Source: an uncultured Saprospiraceae bacterium (GTDB taxonomy: Bacteria; Bacteroidota; Bacteroidia; Chitinophagales; Saprospiraceae). From it: a DNA stretch of 7,224 nt. Positions 1 through 6,579 of the stretch are shown here, piece after piece (the stretch's first letter is position 1; each line of letters begins with the position of its first letter). The notes below the pieces were generated by a model that saw only the letters and a list, made by a program, of their open reading frames with translations, searched no databases and had not been told where the DNA came from. The stretch is taken from assembly GCA_938002705.1 (NCBI GenBank), contig CALLAG010000190.1, forward strand, positions 1-7,224. Direction: 5' to 3'. The translations under genes were made by a program, and so were the position numbers.

Positions 1-14
1 AGATATAATGGGAA

Positions 15-37
15 TTTGTCTTGTAAGTACAGACAAA
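15..37. promoter_or_regulatory. Operator-like inverted repeat upstream of the antitoxin
   Basis: The arms are TTTGTC-T-TGTA (15-25) and TACAGACAAA (28-37) around a 2-nt centre. Ten bases pair and one T in the left arm is unmatched. Its position about 30 nt before the preferred antitoxin start, overlapping the likely -33 region, is what is expected of the autoregulatory operator of an Xre-type antitoxin. That it is an operator is inference. The alternative reading, an RNA hairpin, would require transcription to start upstream of the window. Confidence 0.5.
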
Positions 38-51
38 ATGCTGTATCTTGT
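21..51 (+). promoter_or_regulatory. Candidate promoter of the toxin-antitoxin operon
   Basis: A TTG at 21-23 is followed after 20 nt by TATCTTGT (44-51), which resembles the Bacteroidota pair TTG / TAnnTTTG but lacks one T of the -7 box. Transcription from here would begin at about 55-58 and give a very short leader before the ATG at 68. The inverted repeat at 15-37 covers the -33 part. The match is imperfect, so the call is tentative. Confidence 0.35.
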
Positions 52-67
52 GATCAAATTAAAGATT

Positions 68-490
68 ATGAATGCAGTCAATGAAGTATTCGTTAGATAC
101 AATAAGTCTATCAGAGGTGACTATAATATCATGATTAACTCTAAGTTGGGCCTATCTCCACAAGTATTCGATGATATAGTAAGTATATCAGGTATTAGTA
201 GGACTTATCTTGCAGAAGAGATCTTTGACATGTCACTTAAGACTATCATAAGATATCAAAAAGACAACAAAAAATTTAATCCAAGAACCAGTGAGGTGGC
301 ACTTAAGTTACTTAACCTTTTTAAGAAAGGTATAGAAGTTTTTGGGACAAGCACATCGTTCAAGTCATGGCTTAATAAGCCTGCTTATGGCCTTGGAGAT
401 ACACATCCTCTCGATATGCTTAATACTATAACTGGTATAGATCTTATAGAAGAAGAACTTATCAGAATAGAATATGGTGCTTTGGCTTAA
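68..490 (+). CDS. xre: Xre/MbcA/ParS-type antitoxin of a ResXre toxin-antitoxin module
   Basis: This is the antitoxin that should bind and neutralise the RES toxin encoded directly downstream, and that usually also represses its own operon. From the ATG at 68 the protein has 140 residues. Residues about 29-93 form a helical, Xre-like DNA-binding region. Residues about 95-140 match the C-terminal toxin-binding domain of this family: W101-L, P105, G108-L-G, HPLDML at 113-118, G123, and the closing IEYG at 134-137. The frame is open further upstream, with ATG codons at 8 and 38. I prefer 68 because a promoter-like stretch and an inverted repeat occupy 15-51 and the resulting length is typical; an internal ATG at 131 would remove little of the core. 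No clear Shine-Dalgarno is visible, as is common in Bacteroidota. The stop lies 2 nt before the toxin ATG, so translation is probably coupled. Family assignment is firm; the start is less so. Confidence 0.88.
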   Translation: MNAVNEVFVRYNKSIRGDYNIMINSKLGLSPQVFDDIVSISGISRTYLAEEIFDMSLKTIIRYQKDNKKFNPRTSEVALKLLNLFKKGIEVFGTSTSFKSWLNKPAYGLGDTHPLDMLNTITGIDLIEEELIRIEYGALA

Positions 491-492
491 TC

Positions 493-942
493 ATGAAAGT
501 ATATAGAATTACATTAGAAAAATGGTCTAATACGCTACAGCCATCAGGCTATGCTGCAAGATGGAATTCTAATGGTGTATTTGTTTTATACACATCTTCA
601 TCAAAGCCTATGGCCTGTCTTGAGAATTTAGTACACAGATCTGGTGAAGGACTTAATGGTAACTTCAAATGTATGATTATTGATGTTCCAGATACGATAG
701 GAATCAATGTGATAAATATTGAGGATTTAGATGCAGATTGGTTTGAGTATAAAAATTATAGTTATTGTCAAGACTTAGGTGACAAGTGGGTCCAAAAAGG
801 AGATTCGGCTGTATTAAAAGTCCCATCAGCTATCATGAAAGATGAATGTAATTATCTATTTAACCCCAAACATAGAGCATTTGAAAAAATCAAAATTAGT
901 ACGATAGAGGACTTTATTTTTGATCCCAGATTGAAGAGATAA
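493..942 (+). CDS. res: RES-domain toxin (predicted NAD+-degrading) of the ResXre module
   Basis: This is a RES-family toxin of 149 residues, the usual compact size. Studied members of the family degrade NAD+ in the cytoplasm and stop growth when not bound by their Xre partner. The family's polar residues are all present: an N-terminal VYRI (3-6), RW at 23-24 followed by G28, Y33-T-S, E44 with LVH to 48, W99, the PSA segment with S112, and NP-x-H at 124-127. R23, Y33, E44 and S112 are the likely active-site set, by family analogy. The gene appears intact, with no frameshift or missing key residue. It starts 2 nt after the antitoxin stop with no ribosome-binding site of its own, which fits coupled translation and antitoxin-first control. 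It converges on the thioredoxin-like gene, whose stop codon is 23 nt away. NAD+ degradation is inferred from the family. Confidence 0.92.
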   Translation: MKVYRITLEKWSNTLQPSGYAARWNSNGVFVLYTSSSKPMACLENLVHRSGEGLNGNFKCMIIDVPDTIGINVINIEDLDADWFEYKNYSYCQDLGDKWVQKGDSAVLKVPSAIMKDECNYLFNPKHRAFEKIKISTIEDFIFDPRLKR

Positions 943-974
943 TGCGACAACTCATTAATAGTGCATTACTTTTT
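940..974 (+). terminator. Weak stem-loop between the convergent toxin and thioredoxin genes
   Basis: TAATGC (940-945) and GCATTA (963-968) form a 6-bp inverted repeat with a 17-nt loop, followed on the + strand by a short T run at 970-974. It includes the last bases of both stop codons. The stem is short, the loop is large and the tract has only five T residues, so this is at best a weak terminator for the toxin operon. Nothing better is visible in the 23-nt gap. Confidence 0.25.
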
Positions 975-2381
975 GTCTTCTTCCATTTTTTTGATCTTAA
1001 TGATCTCATCCATTACCGCATCAAGTTGATCTGCTCCGATATTCTTCATAACGATTTCTCTGTTTTTATCTAAGATGAACAGCTTTGGTGTAGATGTTAC
1101 GTTGTACTTGATTTTGAACCTTGACTTATGGAATTCATCTGCTGCATTGATGAAGCCTTCCATCTTTTTTTCCTTAACAGATTCCCAGCATGTCTTAGTT
1201 TTGTCTTGATGCTTAGTACATATGGCTAAAGTCTTTACGCCTTTAGACTCCCATTTTTCATTAAACTTGACATAATCTGGCATAGATTTCTTACAGTGAC
1301 CACAATCTGGTGCCCAGAACAGTAAGACTAAATATTCGTAATCTAAGTCGCTGATTGTGATCGGTGTCCCATCTTCTCCATATACTGTAAGATCCGACCC
1401 TATCTTACCTATCAGCGTGGGCCTTATATCATTTGCTCGTTTGACTATTTTATTGAGGTTATCTTCTTCTACCCATGATGCCTTACCGTTAGCGTAGTAA
1501 TTGTCTACGAGGTGTACATATATTGCATCAAACCCTACGATCTTACTTCCTGCATATTCATTAAGATAGTGACTTAGATAATACTTAAATGTCTCTGGGG
1601 CTGGCTTCATCTTGGCTAAGATATAATCTAAAGCATTACTGATACTATCTGGATGATTGGGCGTAAGTTTATTAAGATAATAATCTACACGCTGATGTAA
1701 GAATGGTGTTCTTAATGTAGCAGGATTACCCATCTCAATGTTATCAAAATAATGTCCTCTATAGTATTCATATCTTTTGATATTAGCATCTTCTGCATCT
1801 TTAAAGTCTGGGACAATTATTTCCTTATTAGCCTTAAGCATCTGAGAGCTTATATACTCGGGATGTTCTGTATATAGCTTTTCTTGATACTGTGCTACTC
1901 TTATATCGATTTCATTCAGTTCATTCTGGAATGTACTTACATCCTGGCCAGCATCAGTTAATTTAGCTATTGTATCTCTGAGAACTTGTGCTTTTGGCCT
2001 TACCTCTTTTAAGAACTCAACATAATCATTGAGTTGCTGATTATCAGGGGCATTATCGAACTTTAGTTCTCCTAACTGGTCTGCACTGAAAGACACTTTG
2101 TAATTCTGCTCTTTTTCAGATACTATAAATTGTATGAACTCTTTCTCTGGTAATGTCAATAACATATAAACACCGGGCGTTAAATCATCTTCGCCCTCCA
2201 GCACATACTTACCTTTCTTATCAGGATATAGTGTGTCATGCACAAGCTGCTTATCAATCATGTAGTAACCTATTACAACTGTATCCTGATCGTAGTTTTT
2301 TATATCAAACTCGATTCTGTGTTGTGCAAAGTTGACACTGGTACTGACTATAACTAAAAGGAATCCTAATAAATACTTCAT
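966..2381 (-). CDS. TlpA-like thioredoxin-fold protein with N-terminal DUF4369-like region, secreted
   Basis: This is a predicted exported thiol-disulfide protein of 471 residues. Residues 1-20 form a signal peptide (MKYLLGFLLVIV..., likely cut near VNFA-Q), and no lipobox cysteine is seen. Residues about 22-110 are a beta-rich region like the DUF4369 domain. A helical middle part (about 110-320, DUF5106-like) follows. Residues about 325-465 are the thioredoxin/TlpA domain, with WAPDCGHC (active cysteines C360 and C363) and the cis-proline segment STPKLF (P432). Two further cysteines, C388 and C398, lie in the same domain. The ATG at 2381 is chosen because an AAAGAGA Shine-Dalgarno-like stretch precedes it and the signal peptide starts cleanly there. 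A TTG at 2405 in the same frame would fall inside the promoter box. Such proteins usually act in the periplasm as reductases; the substrate is unknown. The gene stands downstream of pyrB but is separated from it by a terminator-like hairpin. Confidence 0.85.
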   Translation of the reverse strand: MKYLLGFLLVIVSTSVNFAQHRIEFDIKNYDQDTVVIGYYMIDKQLVHDTLYPDKKGKYVLEGEDDLTPGVYMLLTLPEKEFIQFIVSEKEQNYKVSFSADQLGELKFDNAPDNQQLNDYVEFLKEVRPKAQVLRDTIAKLTDAGQDVSTFQNELNEIDIRVAQYQEKLYTEHPEYISSQMLKANKEIIVPDFKDAEDANIKRYEYYRGHYFDNIEMGNPATLRTPFLHQRVDYYLNKLTPNHPDSISNALDYILAKMKPAPETFKYYLSHYLNEYAGSKIVGFDAIYVHLVDNYYANGKASWVEEDNLNKIVKRANDIRPTLIGKIGSDLTVYGEDGTPITISDLDYEYLVLLFWAPDCGHCKKSMPDYVKFNEKWESKGVKTLAICTKHQDKTKTCWESVKEKKMEGFINAADEFHKSRFKIKYNVTSTPKLFILDKNREIVMKNIGADQLDAVMDEIIKIKKMEEDKK

Positions 2382-2402
2382 TGTCTCTTTATGATTTTTA
2401 TC

Positions 2403-2411
2403 CAAAGTATA
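2403..2411 (-). promoter_or_regulatory. Near-consensus -7 box for the thioredoxin-like gene
   Basis: On the - strand the stretch reads TATACTTTG, which is the Bacteroidota TAnnTTTG box with one extra base between its halves. It lies 21 nt before the ATG at 2381 and just after the terminator-like hairpin of the pyr operon, so the gene probably has its own start of transcription. No convincing -33 TTG is seen at the right distance. Confidence 0.35.
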
Positions 2412-2419
2412 ATAACATC

Positions 2420-2444
2420 AAAAACCGTGAAAAAGTCATCGGTT
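2420..2444 (-). terminator. Intrinsic terminator after pyrR-pyrB
   Basis: Read on the - strand, AACCG (2444-2440), a bulged A, and TGA (2438-2436) pair with TCA (2430-2428) and CGGTT (2427-2423) around a CTTTT loop. The 3' arm runs straight into a tract of five T residues (2424-2420). This 8-bp stem with one bulge lies 35 nt past the pyrB stop and is the best terminator candidate in the window. Confidence 0.5.
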
Positions 2445-2478
2445 ATAGAGTTTTAAAGTTTTTTTAATCAATTTATAT

Positions 2479-3423
2479 TTAAGCTGCTCTGTCACCGCGT
2501 AGATTAGCAAGTAGGAAAAGTACTGCCATTCTTACTGCTACTCCATTTTCTACTTGCTGTAGTATCAATGAGTGCTCAGAATCAGCAACATCACTGGACA
2601 ATTCTATACCTCTATTAATAGGTCCAGGATGTAATATTGTTATCTGCTTATCTAAGTTGTCTAACTTCTGCTTATTTATACCATAATACATGCTATATTC
2701 TCTTAACGATGGTATATACTTGATATCTTGTCTCTCCAGTTGTATTCTTAAGACATTAGCTGCATCACACCATCTGAGGCTGTCATCGACATCATATGAG
2801 ACCTCTACTCCGAGTGATCCTATATGCTTAGGTATCAATGTAGGAGGGCCGCAAACTCTGATCTTAGCTCCCATCTTCTTAAGGCAATAGATGTTAGATA
2901 ATGCTACTCGGGAGTGTAGAATATCGCCAAAGATGCATATCTTCTTACCTCTTAGTGTGCCCAATTTTTCTTTCATCGAGTAGGCATCCAATAATGCCTG
3001 TGTGGGATGCTCATGTGTACCGTCTCCAGCATTAACGATCTGAGCATCTATATGTTGAGATAGAAAGTAATGTGCTCCAGGTGCCGGATGACGCATGACA
3101 ACCATATCGACTTTCATTGAAAGGATATTATTGACAGTATCCAGTAGGGTCTCCCCTTTCTTAACGCTACTTCCTGATGAAGAGAAATTGATAACATCGG
3201 CAGACAATCTCTTCTCAGCTAATTCAAAAGACAACTTTGTTCTTGTAGAATTCTCAAAGAATAGATTGGCTATTGTTATATCTCTTAATGAAGGTACTTT
3301 TTTGATAGGTCTATTGATGACATCTTTAAACTTAGCGGCAGTATCAAATATCAATTCTATATCTGCGGTAGTGATGTACTTGATTCCAAGTAAATGATTA
3401 GTGCTTAATTTACCTTCGCTCAT
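2479..3423 (-). CDS. pyrB: Aspartate carbamoyltransferase catalytic subunit
   Basis: PyrB joins carbamoyl phosphate and L-aspartate to make N-carbamoyl-L-aspartate, the committed step of pyrimidine synthesis in the cytoplasm. The protein has 314 residues, the normal length. The carbamoyl-phosphate motif FFENSTRTK has STRT at 59-62. The flexible loop SVKKGETL is at 86-93, RHP at 111-113 and HPTQ at 139-142. The aspartate-binding half has GDILHSR at 166-172 and HPGPINRG at 265-272. All the usual catalytic residues appear present. The loop and HSR-containing segment look like the Bacillus-type enzyme, and no pyrI regulatory-subunit gene is adjacent, so an unregulated trimer is likely (inference). 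The ATG lies 5 nt after the pyrR stop with no clear ribosome-binding site, so it is probably read on the pyrR transcript by coupled translation. Confidence 0.97.
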   Translation of the reverse strand: MSEGKLSTNHLLGIKYITTADIELIFDTAAKFKDVINRPIKKVPSLRDITIANLFFENSTRTKLSFELAEKRLSADVINFSSSGSSVKKGETLLDTVNNILSMKVDMVVMRHPAPGAHYFLSQHIDAQIVNAGDGTHEHPTQALLDAYSMKEKLGTLRGKKICIFGDILHSRVALSNIYCLKKMGAKIRVCGPPTLIPKHIGSLGVEVSYDVDDSLRWCDAANVLRIQLERQDIKYIPSLREYSMYYGINKQKLDNLDKQITILHPGPINRGIELSSDVADSEHSLILQQVENGVAVRMAVLFLLANLRGDRAA

Positions 3424-3428
3424 TATCG

Positions 3429-3980
3429 CTATTTCTTATTAGCTGATTTTATAAGAATTTTGTCTTGTCCTTCTATGTGCTCCCATTGGACTTGCACATA
3501 GGCATCATCTACGCTATCAACTTGTATTCCTTTATAATCTGCTTTGATAGGTAGATGCCTGTTAAATCTTCTATCTACCATTGTAAGCATTTCGACCTGC
3601 TTGACTCTTCCGAAATCTTGTAAAGCAGATATCGCTGCATGTATAGTTCTACCAGTATACAAGACATCATCCATAAGGATTATTTTCTTATCCTCTATAT
3701 CAAAGTCTATCTGAGTAGCATTAGCTGTAAGCGGAGTGGATCTTATTCTGAAGTCATCTCTGTAGAATGTAATATCTAACTTGCCAAAGTTGATCGTCAT
3801 CTTAGGCAGCTTCTTCTGGATCAATTCTATCAAGCGTTCTCCTAATATGACGCCATGCTCTTGGATACCGATAATATTAATACTGCCTTCCTGAGAGTAG
3901 TTTTCGATTACCTCATGAGCCAGTCTAAGAAGTGTAATCTTAAACCTATCTGGACTTAGAATCTGTCGGCCTTGCTGCAT
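3429..3980 (-). CDS. pyrR: PyrR, pyrimidine regulator / uracil phosphoribosyltransferase-like protein
   Basis: PyrR belongs to the phosphoribosyltransferase fold. In Bacillus it binds UMP and leader RNA of pyr genes to cause attenuation, and it also makes UMP from uracil and PRPP. From the ATG at 3980 it has 183 residues, close to the usual 180. Diagnostic segments are GKLDITFYRDDF (66-77), the PRPP-binding loop ILMDDVLYTGRT (101-112) and VDRRFNRHLPIKADYKG (135-151). The pyrophosphate loop, which reads IKTRG in the Bacillus protein, is IQEHG here (39-43), losing the basic residue. A TTG at 3989 is an alternative start in frame, but it lies within the promoter box, so the ATG is preferred. pyrB follows after 5 nt. 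Identity is secure; whether it still catalyses or still binds RNA is open. Confidence 0.93.
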   Translation of the reverse strand: MQQGRQILSPDRFKITLLRLAHEVIENYSQEGSINIIGIQEHGVILGERLIELIQKKLPKMTINFGKLDITFYRDDFRIRSTPLTANATQIDFDIEDKKIILMDDVLYTGRTIHAAISALQDFGRVKQVEMLTMVDRRFNRHLPIKADYKGIQVDSVDDAYVQVQWEHIEGQDKILIKSANKK

Positions 3981-3986
3981 GGACTT

Positions 3987-3994
3987 CAAAGATA
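3987..3994 (-). promoter_or_regulatory. Bacteroidota -7 promoter box for pyrR-pyrB
   Basis: The - strand reads TATCTTTG, an exact match to TAnnTTTG. Only six bases (AAGTCC) separate it from the pyrR ATG at 3980, which implies a leaderless or nearly leaderless transcript. The box lies in the 27-nt gap after the YfhO gene; the -33 region falls at the end of that gene, and no clear TTG stands out there. Confidence 0.55.
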
Positions 3995-4007
3995 TAACAA
4001 ATTACGA

Positions 4008-6440
4008 TTAAAGAATATCAGCACTATCCCAGCCCTTAGAATAAACTCTCCATATGAAGAGGCCCAGGATAACGAGTAATAATCCCGAGCATATCAGAGA
4101 TATTATACTTCCAGTAGCATAGGATGATGGCTCGAATACAAACTTAATCTCATGATTGCCTGATGGAATCTTGAGAGCTCTGAGTATATAATTAGCTCTT
4201 ATGTGATCTACTTTAGCGCCGTCTATATAGGCATTCCATCCCTTGTAAGGCCCATACCATACTTCTGAGAATACGGCTAACTGCTCAGTATTACTTGTGG
4301 ATTCATATACTAATTCGTTAGGCTTATAAGATGTCAGCTTTATAGTACCATTCTTTTGTCCGTCTACTAATCCTGATACATAACTTGTGTATTCTTTATG
4401 GATAGCCGCTGTACCTAAGGGGTCTATAATATTCAATGCATCAATCTCTTCATCCGCGGTATTAACCATTTTGATATTATTGATGAACCATGCATTTCCT
4501 AATGCTGCAGTATTACGCTGTACTTGCTCAGGTGCATCTTGTGAGGATTTGAATATTATGTATTTCGTATTCAGCATATTTAATACATCCTGATTCATAG
4601 GCGCAATATGTCTTTCTATCATATCCATATACCTCTGAAGCTTAGCTGCATGATAGCCACCGATACTCTTATGAAAATAGGATGGAAATGTAGAATTCCA
4701 AGTATCTACGCTTCTATCTAATACTCTAAAGTGTGGATCATTATCCGTGAGAATCTTTTCGTCTACGGCTCTTGGCGTATAGCTTGATTCGAAGTTTCTT
4801 TTTGTCATATAATCATCAGGCGACATATAATTAAAGTTCACCATGAATTGATCAGCCATGCCTAATAGTCCAATGATTACAATGGCGATAACTTTACTAA
4901 TTTTTGACTTAGAGAATAAATAGATTATACCACAAACCATAAGCATAAAGAATCCTGACTTTAAGGCACTTGACCTGAGCATACTTGCTCTATCATCCTC
5001 AAATATCTTAGTGTCAAAACCATACTGAGCATATTGTGGATCTGAATTAGCTGCAAAATCAAACATCATAGGGCCTACTAATCCCAATAGGATACAAAAG
5101 CCAGCAAAACCTAATCCCGAAAGAAGGACCTTCTTAAAGTCTATAGTCGTTTCTGAAAATATTTTATGGAGTGTGTACATGGCTAATATCGGAATGATAA
5201 CTGCCGTCACTGACAACACAGAATTCGGTGTCCGGAATTTATTGAAAGCTGGAAAATAATCAAATAGCAATCTATTAAACCATTCTAAATTATGGCCTAA
5301 AGAAATCAGGAAGGTTAAGATGGTCCCTCCCAGTATCCACCACTTCAAGTTACCCTTAACAACAAATAATCCAATGAAAAATAATAGAAAAACTACTGCT
5401 CCAAAGTATACAGGTCCAGCTGTACTTGGCAGCCCTCCCCAATACATTGGACCTTTAAGTCCACTTCTTACATTCTGACCTCTCTTTCTCATTTCTTTCG
5501 CAAAACCCGAATCTGAAGATACTGGTTCTCCAGAACTTCCTCCAACCGCCTGAGGTATGAAACTGGATAATAAATCTATCCAACCATTACTCCATACTGT
5601 TGCGTAATCCCATGCAAGCCCCTCTACCTGACTGCTACTCGATTCGTCATTAGAAGCTGTAAGAATGGGTTTCCCTCTCATCGTATCTTCACTATATTCT
5701 AAAGTAGGTAGCAGCTTAGATGAGAATGACCCTAAAGCTAATAAGAGTCCCACTAATAGATAAAGTGATGACTTTATAAAAGGAGCTATGGCACCTTCCC
5801 TGATGGCATTAACTAAAACAATGATGACGTATATCACCATAATTAGTCCTAAGTAGTAGGTCATCTGTGGGTGATCACTTTTAAGATTGATCGCCATTCC
5901 TAAACCAAATAAGACCATGCCCATCAGATTCTTATTTCTGTATGCTGCAACGACGCCAGCTATTATAAGTGGTGCAGTAAGAACGGTCGAGATCTTGGTA
6001 TAATGCCCTGCACTTAACAGCACCAGATTATTAGTGGTGTAAGCAAATAGGATGGACCCAAATATCCCGATTATGGGGTCTATCTTAAGTACGAGCATAA
6101 GAATGTAGAAGCAGATCATACCCAGTAAAAATCGACCTACCTCACCTCCAAATCCCAACTTCATAACTTTGATGACATACTGTACAAGATTAGACTTATC
6201 TGTCGTCTGTATGTAATATGTCGGCATACCACTGAACATACTTCCTGTCCATAATGAGGTCTCACCAGTCGCATCTTTGAAGTCTTTGACTTCTTTACGC
6301 ATTCCTTCCCATTGCATGATATCCCCCTTACGCAATGTCTTACCCTGATACTGCGGGTAGAAGAAAATCAATGTAGTCAATAGAAAGGCTATAATCGCTA
6401 CTCCGTGTATCCAGTGTTGTTTGAGCTTATTCAAGTTCAT
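4008..6440 (-). CDS. YfhO-family polytopic membrane protein (GT-C-like)
   Basis: This is a large inner-membrane protein of 810 residues from the ATG at 6438-6440. YfhO-family proteins are thought to resemble GT-C glycosyltransferases that modify cell-surface polymers; the substrate here is unknown. About 14 hydrophobic segments are visible, at roughly 13-28, 104-118, 124-140, 154-167, 173-185, 195-212, 226-242, 344-361, 367-382, 407-424, 438-460, 496-509, 516-530 and 777-797. The first external loop carries GD at 39-40, where GT-C enzymes hold a catalytic acid, followed by SLWTGSMFSGMPTYY (62-76). Other family-like segments are KSDHPQMTYY (187-196) and FPAFNKFRTPNS (396-407). Residues about 540-770 form a soluble domain with WYGPYKGWNAYIDG (728-741). 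A TTG at 6455 would add five residues but is less likely. The gene ends 27 nt before pyrR, which has its own promoter box, and no terminator is seen between them. Confidence 0.85.
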   Translation of the reverse strand: MNLNKLKQHWIHGVAIIAFLLTTLIFFYPQYQGKTLRKGDIMQWEGMRKEVKDFKDATGETSLWTGSMFSGMPTYYIQTTDKSNLVQYVIKVMKLGFGGEVGRFLLGMICFYILMLVLKIDPIIGIFGSILFAYTTNNLVLLSAGHYTKISTVLTAPLIIAGVVAAYRNKNLMGMVLFGLGMAINLKSDHPQMTYYLGLIMVIYVIIVLVNAIREGAIAPFIKSSLYLLVGLLLALGSFSSKLLPTLEYSEDTMRGKPILTASNDESSSSQVEGLAWDYATVWSNGWIDLLSSFIPQAVGGSSGEPVSSDSGFAKEMRKRGQNVRSGLKGPMYWGGLPSTAGPVYFGAVVFLLFFIGLFVVKGNLKWWILGGTILTFLISLGHNLEWFNRLLFDYFPAFNKFRTPNSVLSVTAVIIPILAMYTLHKIFSETTIDFKKVLLSGLGFAGFCILLGLVGPMMFDFAANSDPQYAQYGFDTKIFEDDRASMLRSSALKSGFFMLMVCGIIYLFSKSKISKVIAIVIIGLLGMADQFMVNFNYMSPDDYMTKRNFESSYTPRAVDEKILTDNDPHFRVLDRSVDTWNSTFPSYFHKSIGGYHAAKLQRYMDMIERHIAPMNQDVLNMLNTKYIIFKSSQDAPEQVQRNTAALGNAWFINNIKMVNTADEEIDALNIIDPLGTAAIHKEYTSYVSGLVDGQKNGTIKLTSYKPNELVYESTSNTEQLAVFSEVWYGPYKGWNAYIDGAKVDHIRANYILRALKIPSGNHEIKFVFEPSSYATGSIISLICSGLLLVILGLFIWRVYSKGWDSADIL

Positions 6441-6462
6441 ATTGTTAGTTATCAAGACATTA

Positions 6463-6470
6463 CAAATGTA
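6463..6470 (-). promoter_or_regulatory. Bacteroidota -7 promoter box for the YfhO gene
   Basis: The - strand reads TACATTTG, an exact TAnnTTTG match, 22 nt before the ATG at 6440. The predicted leader is about 15-18 nt. It lies in the 139-nt AT-rich gap between the YfhO gene and the edge gene. No TTG is found at the expected -33 distance, so only the -7 half is supported. No terminator for the edge gene is evident in the rest of the gap. Confidence 0.5.
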
Positions 6471-6579
6471 ATTTTTTATAATGGAAACTCTTTTGGATAA
6501 GGCAGATATATTGGACTAAATAATAAAATAAATTAAGCGAATCAATACGAATATGAATATCAACATGAAAATATAACTC

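Noticed and set aside
8..67. N-terminal extension of the antitoxin from the ATG at 8 or 38
   Set aside because: The 20 extra residues match no family feature, and the DNA holds the inverted repeat and promoter-like boxes, so it is more likely regulatory than coding.
2153..2335. + strand open frame of 60 codons
   Set aside because: It lies antisense within the signal-peptide-proximal part of the thioredoxin-like gene, and its translation shows no family motif or start signal.
2690..2890. + strand open frame of 66 codons
   Set aside because: It is an antisense shadow of pyrB, whose coding frame is secure from its motifs.
3095..3397. + strand open frame of 100 codons
   Set aside because: It lies opposite the N-terminal third of pyrB, which contains STRT and other conserved residues; the antisense translation resembles nothing.
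3981..4007. Possible terminator between the YfhO gene and pyrR
   Set aside because: The 27-nt gap has no stem-loop with a T tract; it holds only the promoter box for pyrR.
4387..4593. + strand open frame of 68 codons
   Set aside because: It is antisense to the soluble domain of the YfhO protein, with no promoter or ribosome-binding site in front.
2479..6440. YfhO gene, pyrR and pyrB as one functional system
   Set aside because: They share a strand and close spacing, but pyrR has its own promoter box and there is no known biochemical link between YfhO-type proteins and pyrimidine synthesis.
6538..6575. Short repeated CGAAT and GAATAT units in the gap before the YfhO gene
   Set aside because: The units are short, irregular and expected in AT-rich spacer DNA; they form no array, clear hairpin or attachment site.
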